This document shows positions 8,224-17,728 of a stretch of 64,000 nt of DNA, piece after piece. The stretch's first letter is position 1; each line of letters opens with the position of its first letter. The notes below the pieces were generated by a model. The model was not told where the DNA came from and made no database searches. It saw nothing but the letters and a program-made list of their open reading frames with translations. Where the stretch lies: NCBI GenBank assembly GCA_963976815.1, contig CAXBLU010000005.1, positions 62,001 to 126,000 on the forward strand. Reading direction: 5' to 3'. Position numbers and translations under genes: made by a program. Source of the DNA: JAHRVQ01 sp963976815 (GTDB lineage: Bacteria; Pseudomonadota; Gammaproteobacteria; Pseudomonadales; Azotimanducaceae).

Positions 8224-9094
8224 TCGAGGCTCCCTTAAGGTCGGTTGTTGTTAGAGTTGTTGTTAAAGTTTCTGTTTCAAAATGCGTTTGTGCTTCGTTG
8301 TGCAGGAAGGATCGGATATCCCGAATCACCGAGGATTTTGCACGATGTAATCTGGTAAACGCGAGCAGAATCTCGACATGCTCAAGGGATTCGTAAACCT
8401 CGCGATGGGCCACACCGCCGACAGCTTGCTGCTTTTCCATCAGACTCTTCGAGTGACCACGGCGAACCCTTGAATCCACCTCACCGTGAAGCAAATACAT
8501 AGGCGGAGCATCTGCGCGAACGTAATTCACTGCCTGGGATAGAGGATAAGCTTGCTCGGGAGCAAATAGATCCCAATGATCATCCTCGGTAAATGGGTAA
8601 AAATCGTAGGGACCCGCTAATCCGACAAATCTGGTGATGCGAGCCCGATGCTCGGCCGATAAGAGGGAATCGTCGAGGCTGAGCAACGCTCCTAGCTGAG
8701 CTCCTGCCGAGTGCCCCATGACAATCAACGGCTGATCCGTCAGGTTACAGGCGAATGAAAAGGCCTGCGCAACGTCCTGCCTGATCTCATCAAATCGCAC
8801 CAGGGGGTAAAGTCGATAATCAGGAATAATGACGTTACACCCCAAGGACAGAAGTGTGTCTGCAACAAATCGGTAATCCTGTCGACGACCGCTACGCCAG
8901 TTACCGCCATACAGGAAAAATACGGTTGGATATTGCTCATGATCAGGCAAGAGATAGTGGTCAAGCTTCTGCCTATCGCCAACCCCATAGGATAAATCCG
9001 GCTTCAATTCGCAGGCGACGGAATCCGCAATTTGGTTAATAAACCAAAGCCCACTTCGCTGATAGATTTCAGTGATGACTTCTTTTAGTTTCAA
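8213..9094 (-). CDS. Alpha/beta-hydrolase (carboxylesterase/lipase-like)
   Basis: 293-residue alpha/beta-hydrolase. Oxyanion motif YGGNW (62-66), nucleophile elbow GHSAGA with S129, later LLHGEVDSRVRR (acid) and SLEHVEILL (His) complete the likely triad. No signal peptide is evident, so it is probably cytoplasmic. It is the first gene of an operon with a crotonase and an alkyl-sulfatase-like protein, suggesting release and degradation of an ester-linked acyl chain; this is inference. The last ~12 residues (TLTTTLTTTDLKG) come from a 12-bp tandem duplication at 8244-8267. Confidence 0.85.
   Translation of the reverse strand: MKLKEVITEIYQRSGLWFINQIADSVACELKPDLSYGVGDRQKLDHYLLPDHEQYPTVFFLYGGNWRSGRRQDYRFVADTLLSLGCNVIIPDYRLYPLVRFDEIRQDVAQAFSFACNLTDQPLIVMGHSAGAQLGALLSLDDSLLSAEHRARITRFVGLAGPYDFYPFTEDDHWDLFAPEQAYPLSQAVNYVRADAPPMYLLHGEVDSRVRRGHSKSLMEKQQAVGGVAHREVYESLEHVEILLAFTRLHRAKSSVIRDIRSFLHNEAQTHFETETLTTTLTTTDLKGASNGT
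8244..8267. repeat. 12-bp tandem duplication at the 3' end of the esterase gene
   Basis: GTTGTTGTTAGA is followed at once by GTTGTTGTTAAA. On the coding strand the pair encodes the TLTTTLTTT tail of the esterase. Being in frame it only lengthens the C-terminus. Confidence 0.75.
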
Positions 9095-9211
9095 TGGCTT
9101 AACGCTTTATATTCAAGTAAAATTTCCGCCTTCGCGACGTCCCATAGTACAGAAATAGTACCGACGTTAAACAGCTCTCCCTAAAATCACAAGCACAAGT
9201 ACCGGGACTGC

Positions 9212-11644
9212 ATGCGGATTGGTATTTTCATTCGACGACGGACCCCATTGGCGCACCTTTTGATACGCAGATTTACCACATTTCTCATTCCTGTTCTGAA
9301 TTTGCTTTGTGTGAGTACGATGGCATCCAGCCTGCCCGCTTTTACAATCCATCGTGCTGAAGCTGATGTTGCCGTCAAAATTGATGGCAACCTGAATGAA
9401 GCAATCTGGACAGAACGCCTTAACCGTGGCCACGACATGGTTGTGATAGAACCCGATACTCTTGCGGAACCCAGCCGAGAAACAGAAACCTACTTTTTCT
9501 ATACCGACGACGGCCTTTATGTCGGTGTGGTAAACCATCAAAAACCTGAAACCCTTCTCGCCCGTCTCAGTTCGCGAGACAAGTTTATCAAGCGAGATGG
9601 CGTGTCCTTGACCCTCGATCCTAGTGGCGAAGGATTATATGGCTACTGGTTCAGCGTTAATCTTGGTGGAACCCTTCAGGACGGAACGGTGATCCCCGAA
9701 CGTCAGTTTAGCAATCAATGGGATGGCGCCTGGTACGGCGCAGCGGCGGAAACAGAAACTGGCTGGACTGCAGAAATGTTTATTCCCTGGTCCATCATGA
9801 CCATGCCTGAGATCGAAACCAGTAACCGAAAAATGGGTTATTACCTTTCTCGCCTGGTGGCAGAACGCGGCGAACGCTGGGCATATCCAGGTTTACCCCG
9901 TACCAAAAGCACATTTATGTCGTCGCTTCAGCCCATCGAATTCCAAAATGTCACACCCAAAAAACAGCTAACCTTTTATCCATACGCCTCCTCCGGCTAC
10001 GATCGAAATAGTCATCACCCCGACGCTTATAAGGGTGGCTTTGATGTGTTTTGGAGACCCCTTAGCAATCTACAATTGACGGCTACCGTGAACCCTGATT
10101 TTGGCAACGTCGAGTCCGACAATGTCGTCGTCAATCTTTCTGCATTCGAAACCTTCTTCCCGGAAAAACGGGCGTTTTTTCTCGAAGGACAAGAAATCTT
10201 TAACACCTCTCCCAGGGCAAGACAGCAGAATGGTGGCGGTTCCCCGACATCCCTCATTTATACCCGGAGGATCGGTTCACCGCCCAAAGAAACGGGAGTC
10301 CCCGGTCTTGAGCTTGAACTAGTTGAAGAGATTCAACCTAGCGAACTTTTTGGCGCCGCCAAGGTTACGGGCCAGAATGGAAATTGGCGCTATGGCTTCC
10401 TGAGTGCGTTTGAGGAAGACACTAAGCTTCACGGTCTGGTAGGAGGCTTGCCGTTTAATGTCACTCAGGATGGTCGTGACTTTGCCGCGGCTCGAGTCTT
10501 GTATGAAGACACCAGCAGCGGTGCAAGGAAATCTATCGGATGGTTATCAACTCACGTTGCCCACCCGCAGAACGATGCAACGGTCCATGGTCTAGATACC
10601 CATTATCTAAGTCAGACCGGCCGTTGGCAGGTAGACGCACAATTGATTGCCTCTGATGTAGATGATGTAACCGGCCAGGGTGGTTTTATTGATGTCAGCT
10701 ATACACCTCAACGGGGACGAAAGCACAGTCTTGCCATCGACTATTTCGACGATAAGCTGGAGATCAACGATTTTGGTTTCTTCCGCCGCAACGATGTTAA
10801 GGGTGCAAGGTATAGTTACCAACGGAACGACAGTAACATCCCGGGGCTGCAGGAGCGGGTAAGTAAAATTCGTCTGATCGAAGATTATAATCACAACAAC
10901 CAACGCACCCGATCTGGCTTGTTTGCCAATCAGGAGCTCACCTTCGACTCAAACAACAATATCTTCTACGAACTCAATTATTTCCCTAAACGGTGGGAAG
11001 ATCGTAATAGTGAAGGCAATGGTGCCTACCGGGTCGATGACCGATGGAACACAGGCTTCTTTCTTAACACCGATGAATCCAAACCGCTCAGCATGGGTCT
11101 TGGAACGTTCTACACGGGTGAACATCTTGGCGGCAGAACGATGGAGTATGTCATTGAATCTGCCTGGCGTCCGAATGATCGGTTTTCCCTAATCGCCAAG
11201 CTTGCCTATGAGGACAAACAGGGTTGGGTTTTATATCAGGCCGGTAGAGATTTTGGTGCCTATGATGCTGAATTCTGGCGCCCTAAGATTGAGCTGGACT
11301 TCTTTCTTTCTTCCCGCCAACAATTTCGTCTAACCGCACAATGGGCAGGCATTAAAGCTGAAGAGCGAGAAAGATTATCGGTACCCCTCGGTGACGGATC
11401 TTTACTACCGGTCAATTTGGCCCCCGGGGACGCTGATCGAGACTTCTCCATCAGTCGCGTGACATTCCAGGCGAGATACCGATGGGAGCTTGCACCCCTG
11501 TCGGATTTATTTATTGTGTATACCCGAGGCTCAGACGTCGACAATATGCCAGGTGAAGATTTTTCTGAATTATTGAGCGAAGCCTGGACCGAGGCACTCA
11601 TTGACGTATTTGTGATCAAGCTCCGCTACCGACTAGGTAATTAA
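9212..11644 (+). CDS. CBM9-like / DUF5916 outer-membrane-type protein
   Basis: 810 residues. A basic N-terminus with hydrophobic FLIPVLNLLCVSTMASS suggests export. Residues ~45-215 resemble the carbohydrate-binding family-9-like domain (VKIDGNLNEAIWTERL, GVSLTLDPSGEGLYGYWFSVN, WTAEMFIPWS). The long remainder is DUF5916-like: NPDFGNVESDNVVVNLSAFE and FFPEKRAFFLEG are hallmark stretches, and alternating beta-strands run to the end (FVIKLRYRLGN), as in a membrane beta-barrel. Such proteins are common in marine Proteobacteria and Bacteroidetes; their substrates are unknown. It is divergent from the esterase operon and followed two bases later by a HAD phosphatase gene. Confidence 0.85.
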   Translation: MRIGIFIRRRTPLAHLLIRRFTTFLIPVLNLLCVSTMASSLPAFTIHRAEADVAVKIDGNLNEAIWTERLNRGHDMVVIEPDTLAEPSRETETYFFYTDDGLYVGVVNHQKPETLLARLSSRDKFIKRDGVSLTLDPSGEGLYGYWFSVNLGGTLQDGTVIPERQFSNQWDGAWYGAAAETETGWTAEMFIPWSIMTMPEIETSNRKMGYYLSRLVAERGERWAYPGLPRTKSTFMSSLQPIEFQNVTPKKQLTFYPYASSGYDRNSHHPDAYKGGFDVFWRPLSNLQLTATVNPDFGNVESDNVVVNLSAFETFFPEKRAFFLEGQEIFNTSPRARQQNGGGSPTSLIYTRRIGSPPKETGVPGLELELVEEIQPSELFGAAKVTGQNGNWRYGFLSAFEEDTKLHGLVGGLPFNVTQDGRDFAAARVLYEDTSSGARKSIGWLSTHVAHPQNDATVHGLDTHYLSQTGRWQVDAQLIASDVDDVTGQGGFIDVSYTPQRGRKHSLAIDYFDDKLEINDFGFFRRNDVKGARYSYQRNDSNIPGLQERVSKIRLIEDYNHNNQRTRSGLFANQELTFDSNNNIFYELNYFPKRWEDRNSEGNGAYRVDDRWNTGFFLNTDESKPLSMGLGTFYTGEHLGGRTMEYVIESAWRPNDRFSLIAKLAYEDKQGWVLYQAGRDFGAYDAEFWRPKIELDFFLSSRQQFRLTAQWAGIKAEERERLSVPLGDGSLLPVNLAPGDADRDFSISRVTFQARYRWELAPLSDLFIVYTRGSDVDNMPGEDFSELLSEAWTEALIDVFVIKLRYRLGN

Positions 11645-11646
11645 TC

Positions 11647-12495
11647 ATGGAACCTATCAAGCTTGTTGCCCTCGATCTCGATGGCACTTTGGCCATAGAG
11701 AATCACGAAGTGTTACCGGCGACCCGGGCAGCCCTACATGAACTAATGGAAGACGGCATAGAAGTGGTTATCGCCACCGGTCGACGCTATCGCTCGGCTC
11801 GCTACGTGATTGAAAATCTCGGCTTAGATTCCTACTGCGTTTGTAATGGTGGCGCATTGGTAAAAGATCACAGCCAACTCACCCTACACAGCACACCCTT
11901 TGCGGTTGATGAATATCAAAAGATTGTCGAGTGCGCCAGGCACTGTGGTGTTGTCCTATCCGCCCAGCGAGACGCCCACCATTTAGGCGGTGCAGACTTT
12001 GTCATGGACGACGCCATTGAATGGAATCCAGTGAATCAACGCTACTTCGCAGACAATGCTGGGTTTAGCCAGCGTTCTGACCTTTTGCGTCAAGCGGATC
12101 AGTATCTGGTGTTTGGCGCGTACGATACCGAAGCCAAACTCCAACGCTTTGTCGAACTACTTAATGAATCCTGCGACCATATCAATACCGTTTTAGTCGC
12201 TCTGACTGACATCGAGTACTTCTACTGCGAAGTAACATTGTCCGTCGTCGATAAGTGGCACGGACTGTCCCATCTTATGACTCACTTTTCACTTACGGAT
12301 CAAAATATTTGTGCTGTGGGTGATGAGATGAATGACTTTGCGATGATTCAAAACGCCGCACACGGCATTGCAATGGCAAACGGCCATCCAGAACTTAAAG
12401 CAGCGGCAAATTTTGTCTGTGGTCACAATTCTACCGATGGTTTGCTCGACGCGGTTCGCTACATTCGAGACCACAACAAAAAATATGCCTCCTGA
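11647..12495 (+). CDS. HAD-superfamily Cof-type sugar/nucleotide phosphatase
   Basis: 282-residue haloacid dehalogenase-type hydrolase of the Cof/YbiV branch. Motif I LDLDGTLA gives D10 (nucleophile) and D12; motif II is VIATGRR; motif IV CAVGDEMNDFAMI supplies Mg-binding acids, followed by GIAMANGHPELKAAA. These enzymes remove phosphate from sugar phosphates or cofactor intermediates such as FMN, usually with broad specificity. It starts two bases after the DUF5916 gene stop and overlaps the next gene by 11 bases, so the three plus-strand genes probably form one transcript. Confidence 0.9.
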   Translation: MEPIKLVALDLDGTLAIENHEVLPATRAALHELMEDGIEVVIATGRRYRSARYVIENLGLDSYCVCNGGALVKDHSQLTLHSTPFAVDEYQKIVECARHCGVVLSAQRDAHHLGGADFVMDDAIEWNPVNQRYFADNAGFSQRSDLLRQADQYLVFGAYDTEAKLQRFVELLNESCDHINTVLVALTDIEYFYCEVTLSVVDKWHGLSHLMTHFSLTDQNICAVGDEMNDFAMIQNAAHGIAMANGHPELKAAANFVCGHNSTDGLLDAVRYIRDHNKKYAS

Positions 12496-13027
12496 CCTCT
12501 GGGTTTTTGGCTATGGATCGCTGATTTTTCGTGCGGACTTTCCCTTTGTTGATCGCCGACCAGCGACGATTCAACACTGGACTCGCAGATTCTGGCAGGG
12601 TTCCAGGGATCATAGAGGCACCCCAGAAGCACCGGGTAGAGTCGTCACATTAATTAGCGCCCCGGACGAAGTCTGTTGGGGTATTGCTTATCGTATTGCC
12701 GGTCAAGAAATTGATGCTGTGCTAGACCATCTCGATTATCGAGAAAAAGGTGGTTATGAACGGCTTGATATCACCATATCAATTGCTCCAGAGCAAAATG
12801 TTAGAGGACTCACCTACCACGCGGTAGAAGGTAATGCTGACTATCTTGGCCGTTCCGATAGCAACGCCATCGTTCGACAAATTAGTACTGCCGTTGGACC
12901 CAGCGGACCTAATCGGGACTACCTCCTACAGTTAGAATCAAGCCTCAAACAACATCACATCGAAGACCAGCACGTCTTTGAACTCGCCGACCAACTCCGA
13001 GCATACGAATCCCGCAAACCAACCTAA
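12485..13027 (+). CDS. ChaC-like gamma-glutamylcyclotransferase
   Basis: 180-residue protein with WVFGYGSLIF at the N-terminus (nucleotide-like GYGSL loop), then GTPEAPGRVVTL, CWGIAYRIAG and LDHLDYREKGGYER, the ChaC pattern with an acid-base Glu. The family cleaves glutathione to 5-oxoproline and Cys-Gly. The start is ATG 12485 (MPPDLW), which overlaps the HAD gene by 11 bases; the longer frame upstream has no family similarity. With two GST genes and a hybrid peroxidase within 13 kb it fits glutathione turnover. Confidence 0.9.
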   Translation: MPPDLWVFGYGSLIFRADFPFVDRRPATIQHWTRRFWQGSRDHRGTPEAPGRVVTLISAPDEVCWGIAYRIAGQEIDAVLDHLDYREKGGYERLDITISIAPEQNVRGLTYHAVEGNADYLGRSDSNAIVRQISTAVGPSGPNRDYLLQLESSLKQHHIEDQHVFELADQLRAYESRKPT

Positions 13028-13095
13028 TCATCCAGCAAATTGCATTCTCTCCTGCAAGCACATACATTAGCTGAAAACCAACAAGATCAAATGTC

Positions 13096-14274
13096 ATGAA
13101 CACAATCCCTGCTCTCGACGCCTACCGGACTGAACTGACCAAAATCCGACGAGATATCCATCAACATCCAGAACTCGCCTTCGAAGAGCATAGAACAGCC
13201 AGGATTGTGGCCGAAACACTTGAGGCCCTCGGCATTGAGGTCGAGACGGGCATTGCCGGTACTGGAGTTGTCGGTTCAATACAGAAGGGCCGGGGCAATC
13301 GAGCTATAGGACTCCGAGCCGACCTTGACGCCCTGCCAATTCATGAGGCCAATGACTTCGCCCACGCCTCTAAAATTCCAGGGAAAATGCACGCCTGCGG
13401 CCACGACGGCCACACTGCCATGCTGCTCGGGGCTGCCAAATACTTAAAGGAAGAGGCTGACTTTGAAGGCACTGTACACCTAATTTTCCAGCCGGCTGAA
13501 GAAAATGAAGGTGGTGGTCGAGCCATGATTGAAGCGGGCCTATTCGATCGATTTCCCGTCGAATCCGTGTTCGGCATGCATAACATTCCAGGTATGCCGG
13601 TTGGTACCTTTGCCATTAAGCCCGGCCCCATGATGGCTGCTTTTGACATTTTCAAAGTGAAAGTAAAGGGTAAAGGTGGCCACGCCGCCATGCCCCAATT
13701 CACCGTTGACCCCATCATTGTCGGCAGCAAAATTGTCGACGCGTTCCAAACAATTGTGAGTCGATACATCGACCCCCAACAACCTGCGGTATTAAGTATT
13801 ACCCAGTTTCACGGTGGTGATGCCTATAACGTCATCCCCAACGAAGTTGAGATCAGCGGTTGTACCCGGTGTTTCTCCCCTAAGGTTCAAGCCTTATTCG
13901 AAAACAAAATGAAACAGATGGCGGAGGATATTTGCCACGCCTTTGGCGCAACCTTAGAATTTACCTTTGAAAAGCGTTATCCACCCACCGTCAATTCTGC
14001 CGCTGAGGCTGAAATAGCGGGACAGGTTGCTGCCGGCATTGTGGGCGCAAATCGAGTGAATCTAAATCCCACCCCAGCAATGGGCTCAGAAGATTTTGCC
14101 TTTATGCTGCAGGAAAAACCCGGTAGCTATATCTGGATTGGTAACGGGGATGGCGAGGGTTCCTGTTCTGTACACAACCCAGGATATGACTTCAATGACG
14201 ATGTCCTACCCATCGGTGCAAGCTATTGGGTCAGGCTAGCGGAAACCTTACTACCGCCGGTTGCTGCTAGCTAA
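13096..14274 (+). CDS. M20-family amidohydrolase (hippurate hydrolase-like)
   Basis: 392-residue metal-dependent aminoacylase/carboxypeptidase. Metal-site segments are MHACGHDGHTAMLL (C101, H103), FQPAEENEGGGRAMI, MHNIPGMPVG, GKGGHAAMP (dimerisation-domain His) and GSEDFAFMLQ. The length and order match HipO/IAA-amino-acid hydrolases that cleave N-acyl amino acids. No signal peptide, so cytoplasmic. It stands 68 bases after ChaC and may be its own unit. The exact substrate is unknown. Confidence 0.9.
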   Translation: MNTIPALDAYRTELTKIRRDIHQHPELAFEEHRTARIVAETLEALGIEVETGIAGTGVVGSIQKGRGNRAIGLRADLDALPIHEANDFAHASKIPGKMHACGHDGHTAMLLGAAKYLKEEADFEGTVHLIFQPAEENEGGGRAMIEAGLFDRFPVESVFGMHNIPGMPVGTFAIKPGPMMAAFDIFKVKVKGKGGHAAMPQFTVDPIIVGSKIVDAFQTIVSRYIDPQQPAVLSITQFHGGDAYNVIPNEVEISGCTRCFSPKVQALFENKMKQMAEDICHAFGATLEFTFEKRYPPTVNSAAEAEIAGQVAAGIVGANRVNLNPTPAMGSEDFAFMLQEKPGSYIWIGNGDGEGSCSVHNPGYDFNDDVLPIGASYWVRLAETLLPPVAAS

Positions 14275-14280
14275 ACAGCT

Positions 14281-15225
14281 TCATTTCTGAATGCGAAAAC
14301 CGAGTCGTGGGAAGTGGACAACAACCTCCCCCACTTCAGCATCGATCCGTTTAACCGCAATTTCTTCCAGAGAGTGAACCAATAGCTCACCTCTTGTTGG
14401 CTGAAAGCCATAATCAATGGGCAACACGTCTACAATATCTCCAAGTGCTGCACCTTCGGTTAAGCCTACACCCTGCTTCGCCTGGGTCTCAGTCGTTGAA
14501 GATTTTGCTAGTTCCAGGGCTTCAGTCCCGGCCATTTCAACCAGGTTTCCATGACCAAAAGCCGCCATACGGTCGAGCCAGGCGATTACATTCTGAAAGG
14601 GACTAAAAGCGTCCTGCAGCGCCTCATTGTTATGCACAAACCAAAGACAATGGTATGTCGAAAAATCGGCGATAACCGGTGCGGCGCCAAACAGATACGT
14701 CTGGTTTTCTAACTGTTTATCAAGCCGTTTCAAATGGAGGAGCCAATGGGGCTCGGCTTCAGAGAACTCCATTTGAAGTTCAGTAGAACCCGCGCTAAAG
14801 GCCGCTCTGTCCGCCATAAACGCTTCGGCCGTTTTCGGATCAGAAAACAGTGGGCTGCTCGCAAGTGCTTTTGGCTGAAATGCCATTGAAACACTGATTC
14901 GGAAAAAGAACGTGTCTGTCCAATGGGCCATGACACCCGCGCTGGCTTCAAGCCTCTGGGGGAAAAGTGAATTTTCAGGATAAAGCCGGTCAACAAGCCG
15001 ACTGATTAATGCCGTATCACAATAAATATCAGCGCCAATTTGTGCAACCGGGGTTTTACGGTAGCCACCCGTCAACGGCATTAACGTAGGCTTCGGCATA
15101 ATGACCGGGATATCAACACCACGATACTTCAGATCTGGATAAGCAGCCGATTTGTAGCCCATTATGAGCCTGATTTTTTCTGAAAATGGCGATGCGGCAT
15201 AGTGATGAAGAATCAGGTCGCTCAT
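14281..15225 (-). CDS. Glutathione S-transferase-family protein with C-terminal extension
   Basis: 314 residues, about 90 longer than a normal GST. The N-terminal thioredoxin-fold segment ILHHYAASPFSEKIRLIMGYK has S/C-type active-site residues, with GGYRKTPVAQIGADIYCDTALI as the glutathione-binding cis-Pro and Asp region. Helical PVIADFSTYHCLWFVHNN is the GST C-domain. After ~residue 235 comes an extra beta-rich segment (VLPIDYGFQPTRGELLVHSLEEIAVKR) that I cannot assign. The substrate is unknown. The gene converges on the M20 gene six bases away. Confidence 0.8.
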   Translation of the reverse strand: MSDLILHHYAASPFSEKIRLIMGYKSAAYPDLKYRGVDIPVIMPKPTLMPLTGGYRKTPVAQIGADIYCDTALISRLVDRLYPENSLFPQRLEASAGVMAHWTDTFFFRISVSMAFQPKALASSPLFSDPKTAEAFMADRAAFSAGSTELQMEFSEAEPHWLLHLKRLDKQLENQTYLFGAAPVIADFSTYHCLWFVHNNEALQDAFSPFQNVIAWLDRMAAFGHGNLVEMAGTEALELAKSSTTETQAKQGVGLTEGAALGDIVDVLPIDYGFQPTRGELLVHSLEEIAVKRIDAEVGEVVVHFPRLGFRIQK

Positions 15226-15378
15226 ATCTGGATATTCCTATTTATCAACAAGGGTTGCGCAGAGCGTTGATGATAGCACTCGTGCGACTTTTTTCTTATA
15301 GTCGATCACAAACCCATCAAACGATTAGTAACAGGACTGACAAACCACAATCCGCTAATCCACTACAAGGAGTAACAC

Positions 15379-15924
15379 GTGCGGTTATCCAAACCCAGGA
15401 TCCCACCTCTACACGAAGACAATTGGACTGAGTCGCAATCCGAGGCACTCAAAGGACAAAAAATCCGCGGCAACGTCGCGAATATATTCCGCACCATGGC
15501 TAACCACGAGAAACTTGCAAAACGCTGGTTGGTGTTTGGTAACCATATTCTCTCTAAATCAACCTTGTCAGCTCGAGAACGAGAAATCGCTATCCTCAGG
15601 ATTGGCTGGCTTTGTCAGGCGGCATACGAATGGGGCCAGCATGTGGTGATCGGTAAAGCGACGGGGCTTTCGGACGAGGAAATTGAGAACATCAAGGCTG
15701 GGGCTGATGCCGGTTGGTCAGAGCACGAGGCTCACATCATCCGCGCCGCTGACGAACTTAAAAATGATGCCTTTATCAGCGACGCCACCTGGAACGGCTT
15801 AAAACAAACTTATTCCGACGAGCAAATGATGGATCTAGTCTTCACCTGTGGCCAATATAATATGGTTTCCATGGCCTTAAACTCTTTTGGTGTTCAACTA
15901 GACCCTGACATTACTGGCTTTTAA
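15379..15924 (+). CDS. Carboxymuconolactone decarboxylase-family protein
   Basis: 181-residue AhpD/CMD-like helical protein. The core SAREREIAILRIGWLCQAAYEWGQHVVIGKATGLSDEEI holds the family's ExxxxH arrangement with only one Cys (WLCQAAYEW), so an AhpD-type disulfide mechanism is unlikely. Start is GTG 15379, supported by AAGGAG at 15367-15372. It overlaps the convergent GST gene by four bases. Members act on lactones or serve unknown roles in aromatic and alkane catabolism; no firm function. Confidence 0.85.
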   Translation: MRLSKPRIPPLHEDNWTESQSEALKGQKIRGNVANIFRTMANHEKLAKRWLVFGNHILSKSTLSAREREIAILRIGWLCQAAYEWGQHVVIGKATGLSDEEIENIKAGADAGWSEHEAHIIRAADELKNDAFISDATWNGLKQTYSDEQMMDLVFTCGQYNMVSMALNSFGVQLDPDITGF

Positions 15925-16601
15925 TCCTCGGCAGGTGCAGTGCCTGCCGAATCTGCCAAAGACGTCTGCGGGGATATCGATCGATAGGATGGTCGACCCC
16001 TCAGCCGTTCAAAATACTGATTACAGAGAGGAAAACCGTCCATACTGAACTGATCAACTTCAAGCACCATGGCAACGGCCATATAAGGCGCATCCGCTAG
16101 ACTGAAATCATTACAAAGGTACTCCCGACCTTCCAGTTCCTTTTCTACATAAGGAAGGATTCGCTCTCTCAGTGCAGCACGACCGGATGCCATCGATTCT
16201 TCATTTCGGTCCTCCGGAGGCGACCAGAGTGGCATCCAGATTTTTGGTAATTCACCAACTAACAAAGATTCATCAGCATAGTTCTCAAGCATTCGCATCC
16301 GTGCAAGCTGAGCGGCATCTTTAGGTTTCAAACTATGATTCTTATACCGATCATCAATGTACTCATTGATTACAGTGGAATCGAAAATTATTCCGTCACT
16401 GGGCGTTTCGAGGTATGGCACCTTGCCGAGAGGGTGTTTTGCAAGCATCTCCGGTGGCTTCTTCCATAGATCCCCTGGTCGAAGTCGATCAACCCGGTAT
16501 TTAAGGCCCTTCTCTTCGAGTATTACCTTTACCTTGCTTGCATTGGTGGAGCGCAATGTCCCCCATGGGTACTCTCGCTCGGTGGTTGCTAACACCAGCA
16601 T
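15921..16601 (-). CDS. Glutathione S-transferase
   Basis: 226-residue GST. The N-terminal thioredoxin fold includes STNASKVKVILEEKGLKYRVDRLRPGDLWKKPPEM, GKVPYLETPSDGIIFDSTVINEYIDDRY (cis-Pro and the Glu/Asp-Ser glutathione contacts) and a helical C-domain with DFSLADAPYMAVAMVLE. It conjugates glutathione to electrophiles, substrate unknown. It lies 26 bases after an APH-type kinase gene on the same strand, so the two are probably co-transcribed. Confidence 0.9.
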   Translation of the reverse strand: MLVLATTEREYPWGTLRSTNASKVKVILEEKGLKYRVDRLRPGDLWKKPPEMLAKHPLGKVPYLETPSDGIIFDSTVINEYIDDRYKNHSLKPKDAAQLARMRMLENYADESLLVGELPKIWMPLWSPPEDRNEESMASGRAALRERILPYVEKELEGREYLCNDFSLADAPYMAVAMVLEVDQFSMDGFPLCNQYFERLRGRPSYRSISPQTSLADSAGTAPAED

Positions 16602-16627
16602 CGTTCACTCCTTAGTGGGACTTTTGT

Positions 16628-17683
16628 TTAGTCTAGCTTGACACTTTTATCGATTTGAGCCCAGGCGACTTTGGACATCGCAAGGGCTCCTGCCCCGGCT
16701 GCCTCCGCTTGTTTACTCGCAGCGGTTCCATCAAGAACTCGCTTGGCAATTCCTTGTAGAATCGCAGCAAGCTTAAAGATATTGAAGGCCAGGTAGTAGT
16801 CCCAATGCTCAATCCCGGATCGCCCGGTGCGCTCACAGTAAGCATCAACATAAGCCTGTTCTTCCGGTATCCCTAGTGCCTTTAGATCAGCATTGCGCAG
16901 GACATCACGATAGGGTCGGCACAAATAGGCAAAATCTGAAATTGGATCGCCCAGGGTACTCAGTTCCCAATCAAGAAGTCCAATGACCTCGGGTTTACTT
17001 TTATGCATCATCATATTCGCAATCTGCAAATCCCCATGGACAATTGTGCAGCCAGTTTCCGGCGGGATATGTTGGGGCAGATATTCAATCAACTGATCCA
17101 TATAAGGGTTTGCTTCAGTCTTTGTATATTCGTATTGGCCGCACCAACGATTTAACTGACGCGCGACATAGTCACTGTGTTTACCAAAATCCGATAGACC
17201 TACTGATTCGAAATCGACCGAGTGCAAGCTAGCAACTGCAGCATTAGCCGAATCCCAAAAAGCACCCCGCTCCGTCGGATCATAATCACCCGCCGACGCA
17301 TCCCAGATAACACGGCCGTCGAGGTACTCCATGACATAAAACATAGTACCGATAACGCTTTGGTCGTCACAGAATGCATAGGTACGAGCGGTGGGTACAT
17401 CTGTGCCCTGCAGGGCAGTCAGCACCTTGTATTCACGATCTACCGCGTGGGCTGACTTTAACAATGTACCCGGTGGCTTTCGCCTCAGCACATAACGCTT
17501 ACCACCAGCTTGTAACGAATAGGTTGGGTTGGACTGACCGCCGGCGAATTCTTCAACTGTTAAAACACCGCTATATCCTTCTACATTCTTTTCCATGAAA
17601 GACTGTAGTGCACCCACATCAAATTGATGCTTTTCCAAAACAGGAATTGTTCCGGAATTGTCTAACGATTCAAAATCGCTCAT
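16628..17683 (-). CDS. APH/choline-kinase-like phosphotransferase (ACAD10/11 N-domain type)
   Basis: 351 residues. Kinase features are FAGGQSNPTYSL (glycine-rich region), YVLRRKPPG (ATP-binding Lys), IVHGDLQIANMM (catalytic loop) and IGLLDWELSTLGDP (metal-binding Asp). This is the bacterial homologue of the ACAD10/11 kinase domain, which phosphorylates 4-hydroxyacyl-CoA so the hydroxyl can be removed and the acid enters beta-oxidation. That role is plausible given the acyl-CoA dehydrogenases nearby, but none is adjacent here. It probably shares a transcript with the GST downstream. Confidence 0.88.
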   Translation of the reverse strand: MSDFESLDNSGTIPVLEKHQFDVGALQSFMEKNVEGYSGVLTVEEFAGGQSNPTYSLQAGGKRYVLRRKPPGTLLKSAHAVDREYKVLTALQGTDVPTARTYAFCDDQSVIGTMFYVMEYLDGRVIWDASAGDYDPTERGAFWDSANAAVASLHSVDFESVGLSDFGKHSDYVARQLNRWCGQYEYTKTEANPYMDQLIEYLPQHIPPETGCTIVHGDLQIANMMMHKSKPEVIGLLDWELSTLGDPISDFAYLCRPYRDVLRNADLKALGIPEEQAYVDAYCERTGRSGIEHWDYYLAFNIFKLAAILQGIAKRVLDGTAASKQAEAAGAGALAMSKVAWAQIDKSVKLD

Positions 17684-17728
17684 TTTGTCCCTTATATGTT
17701 CACTGGTGCCATCTCGTTGGCAGCTGAA

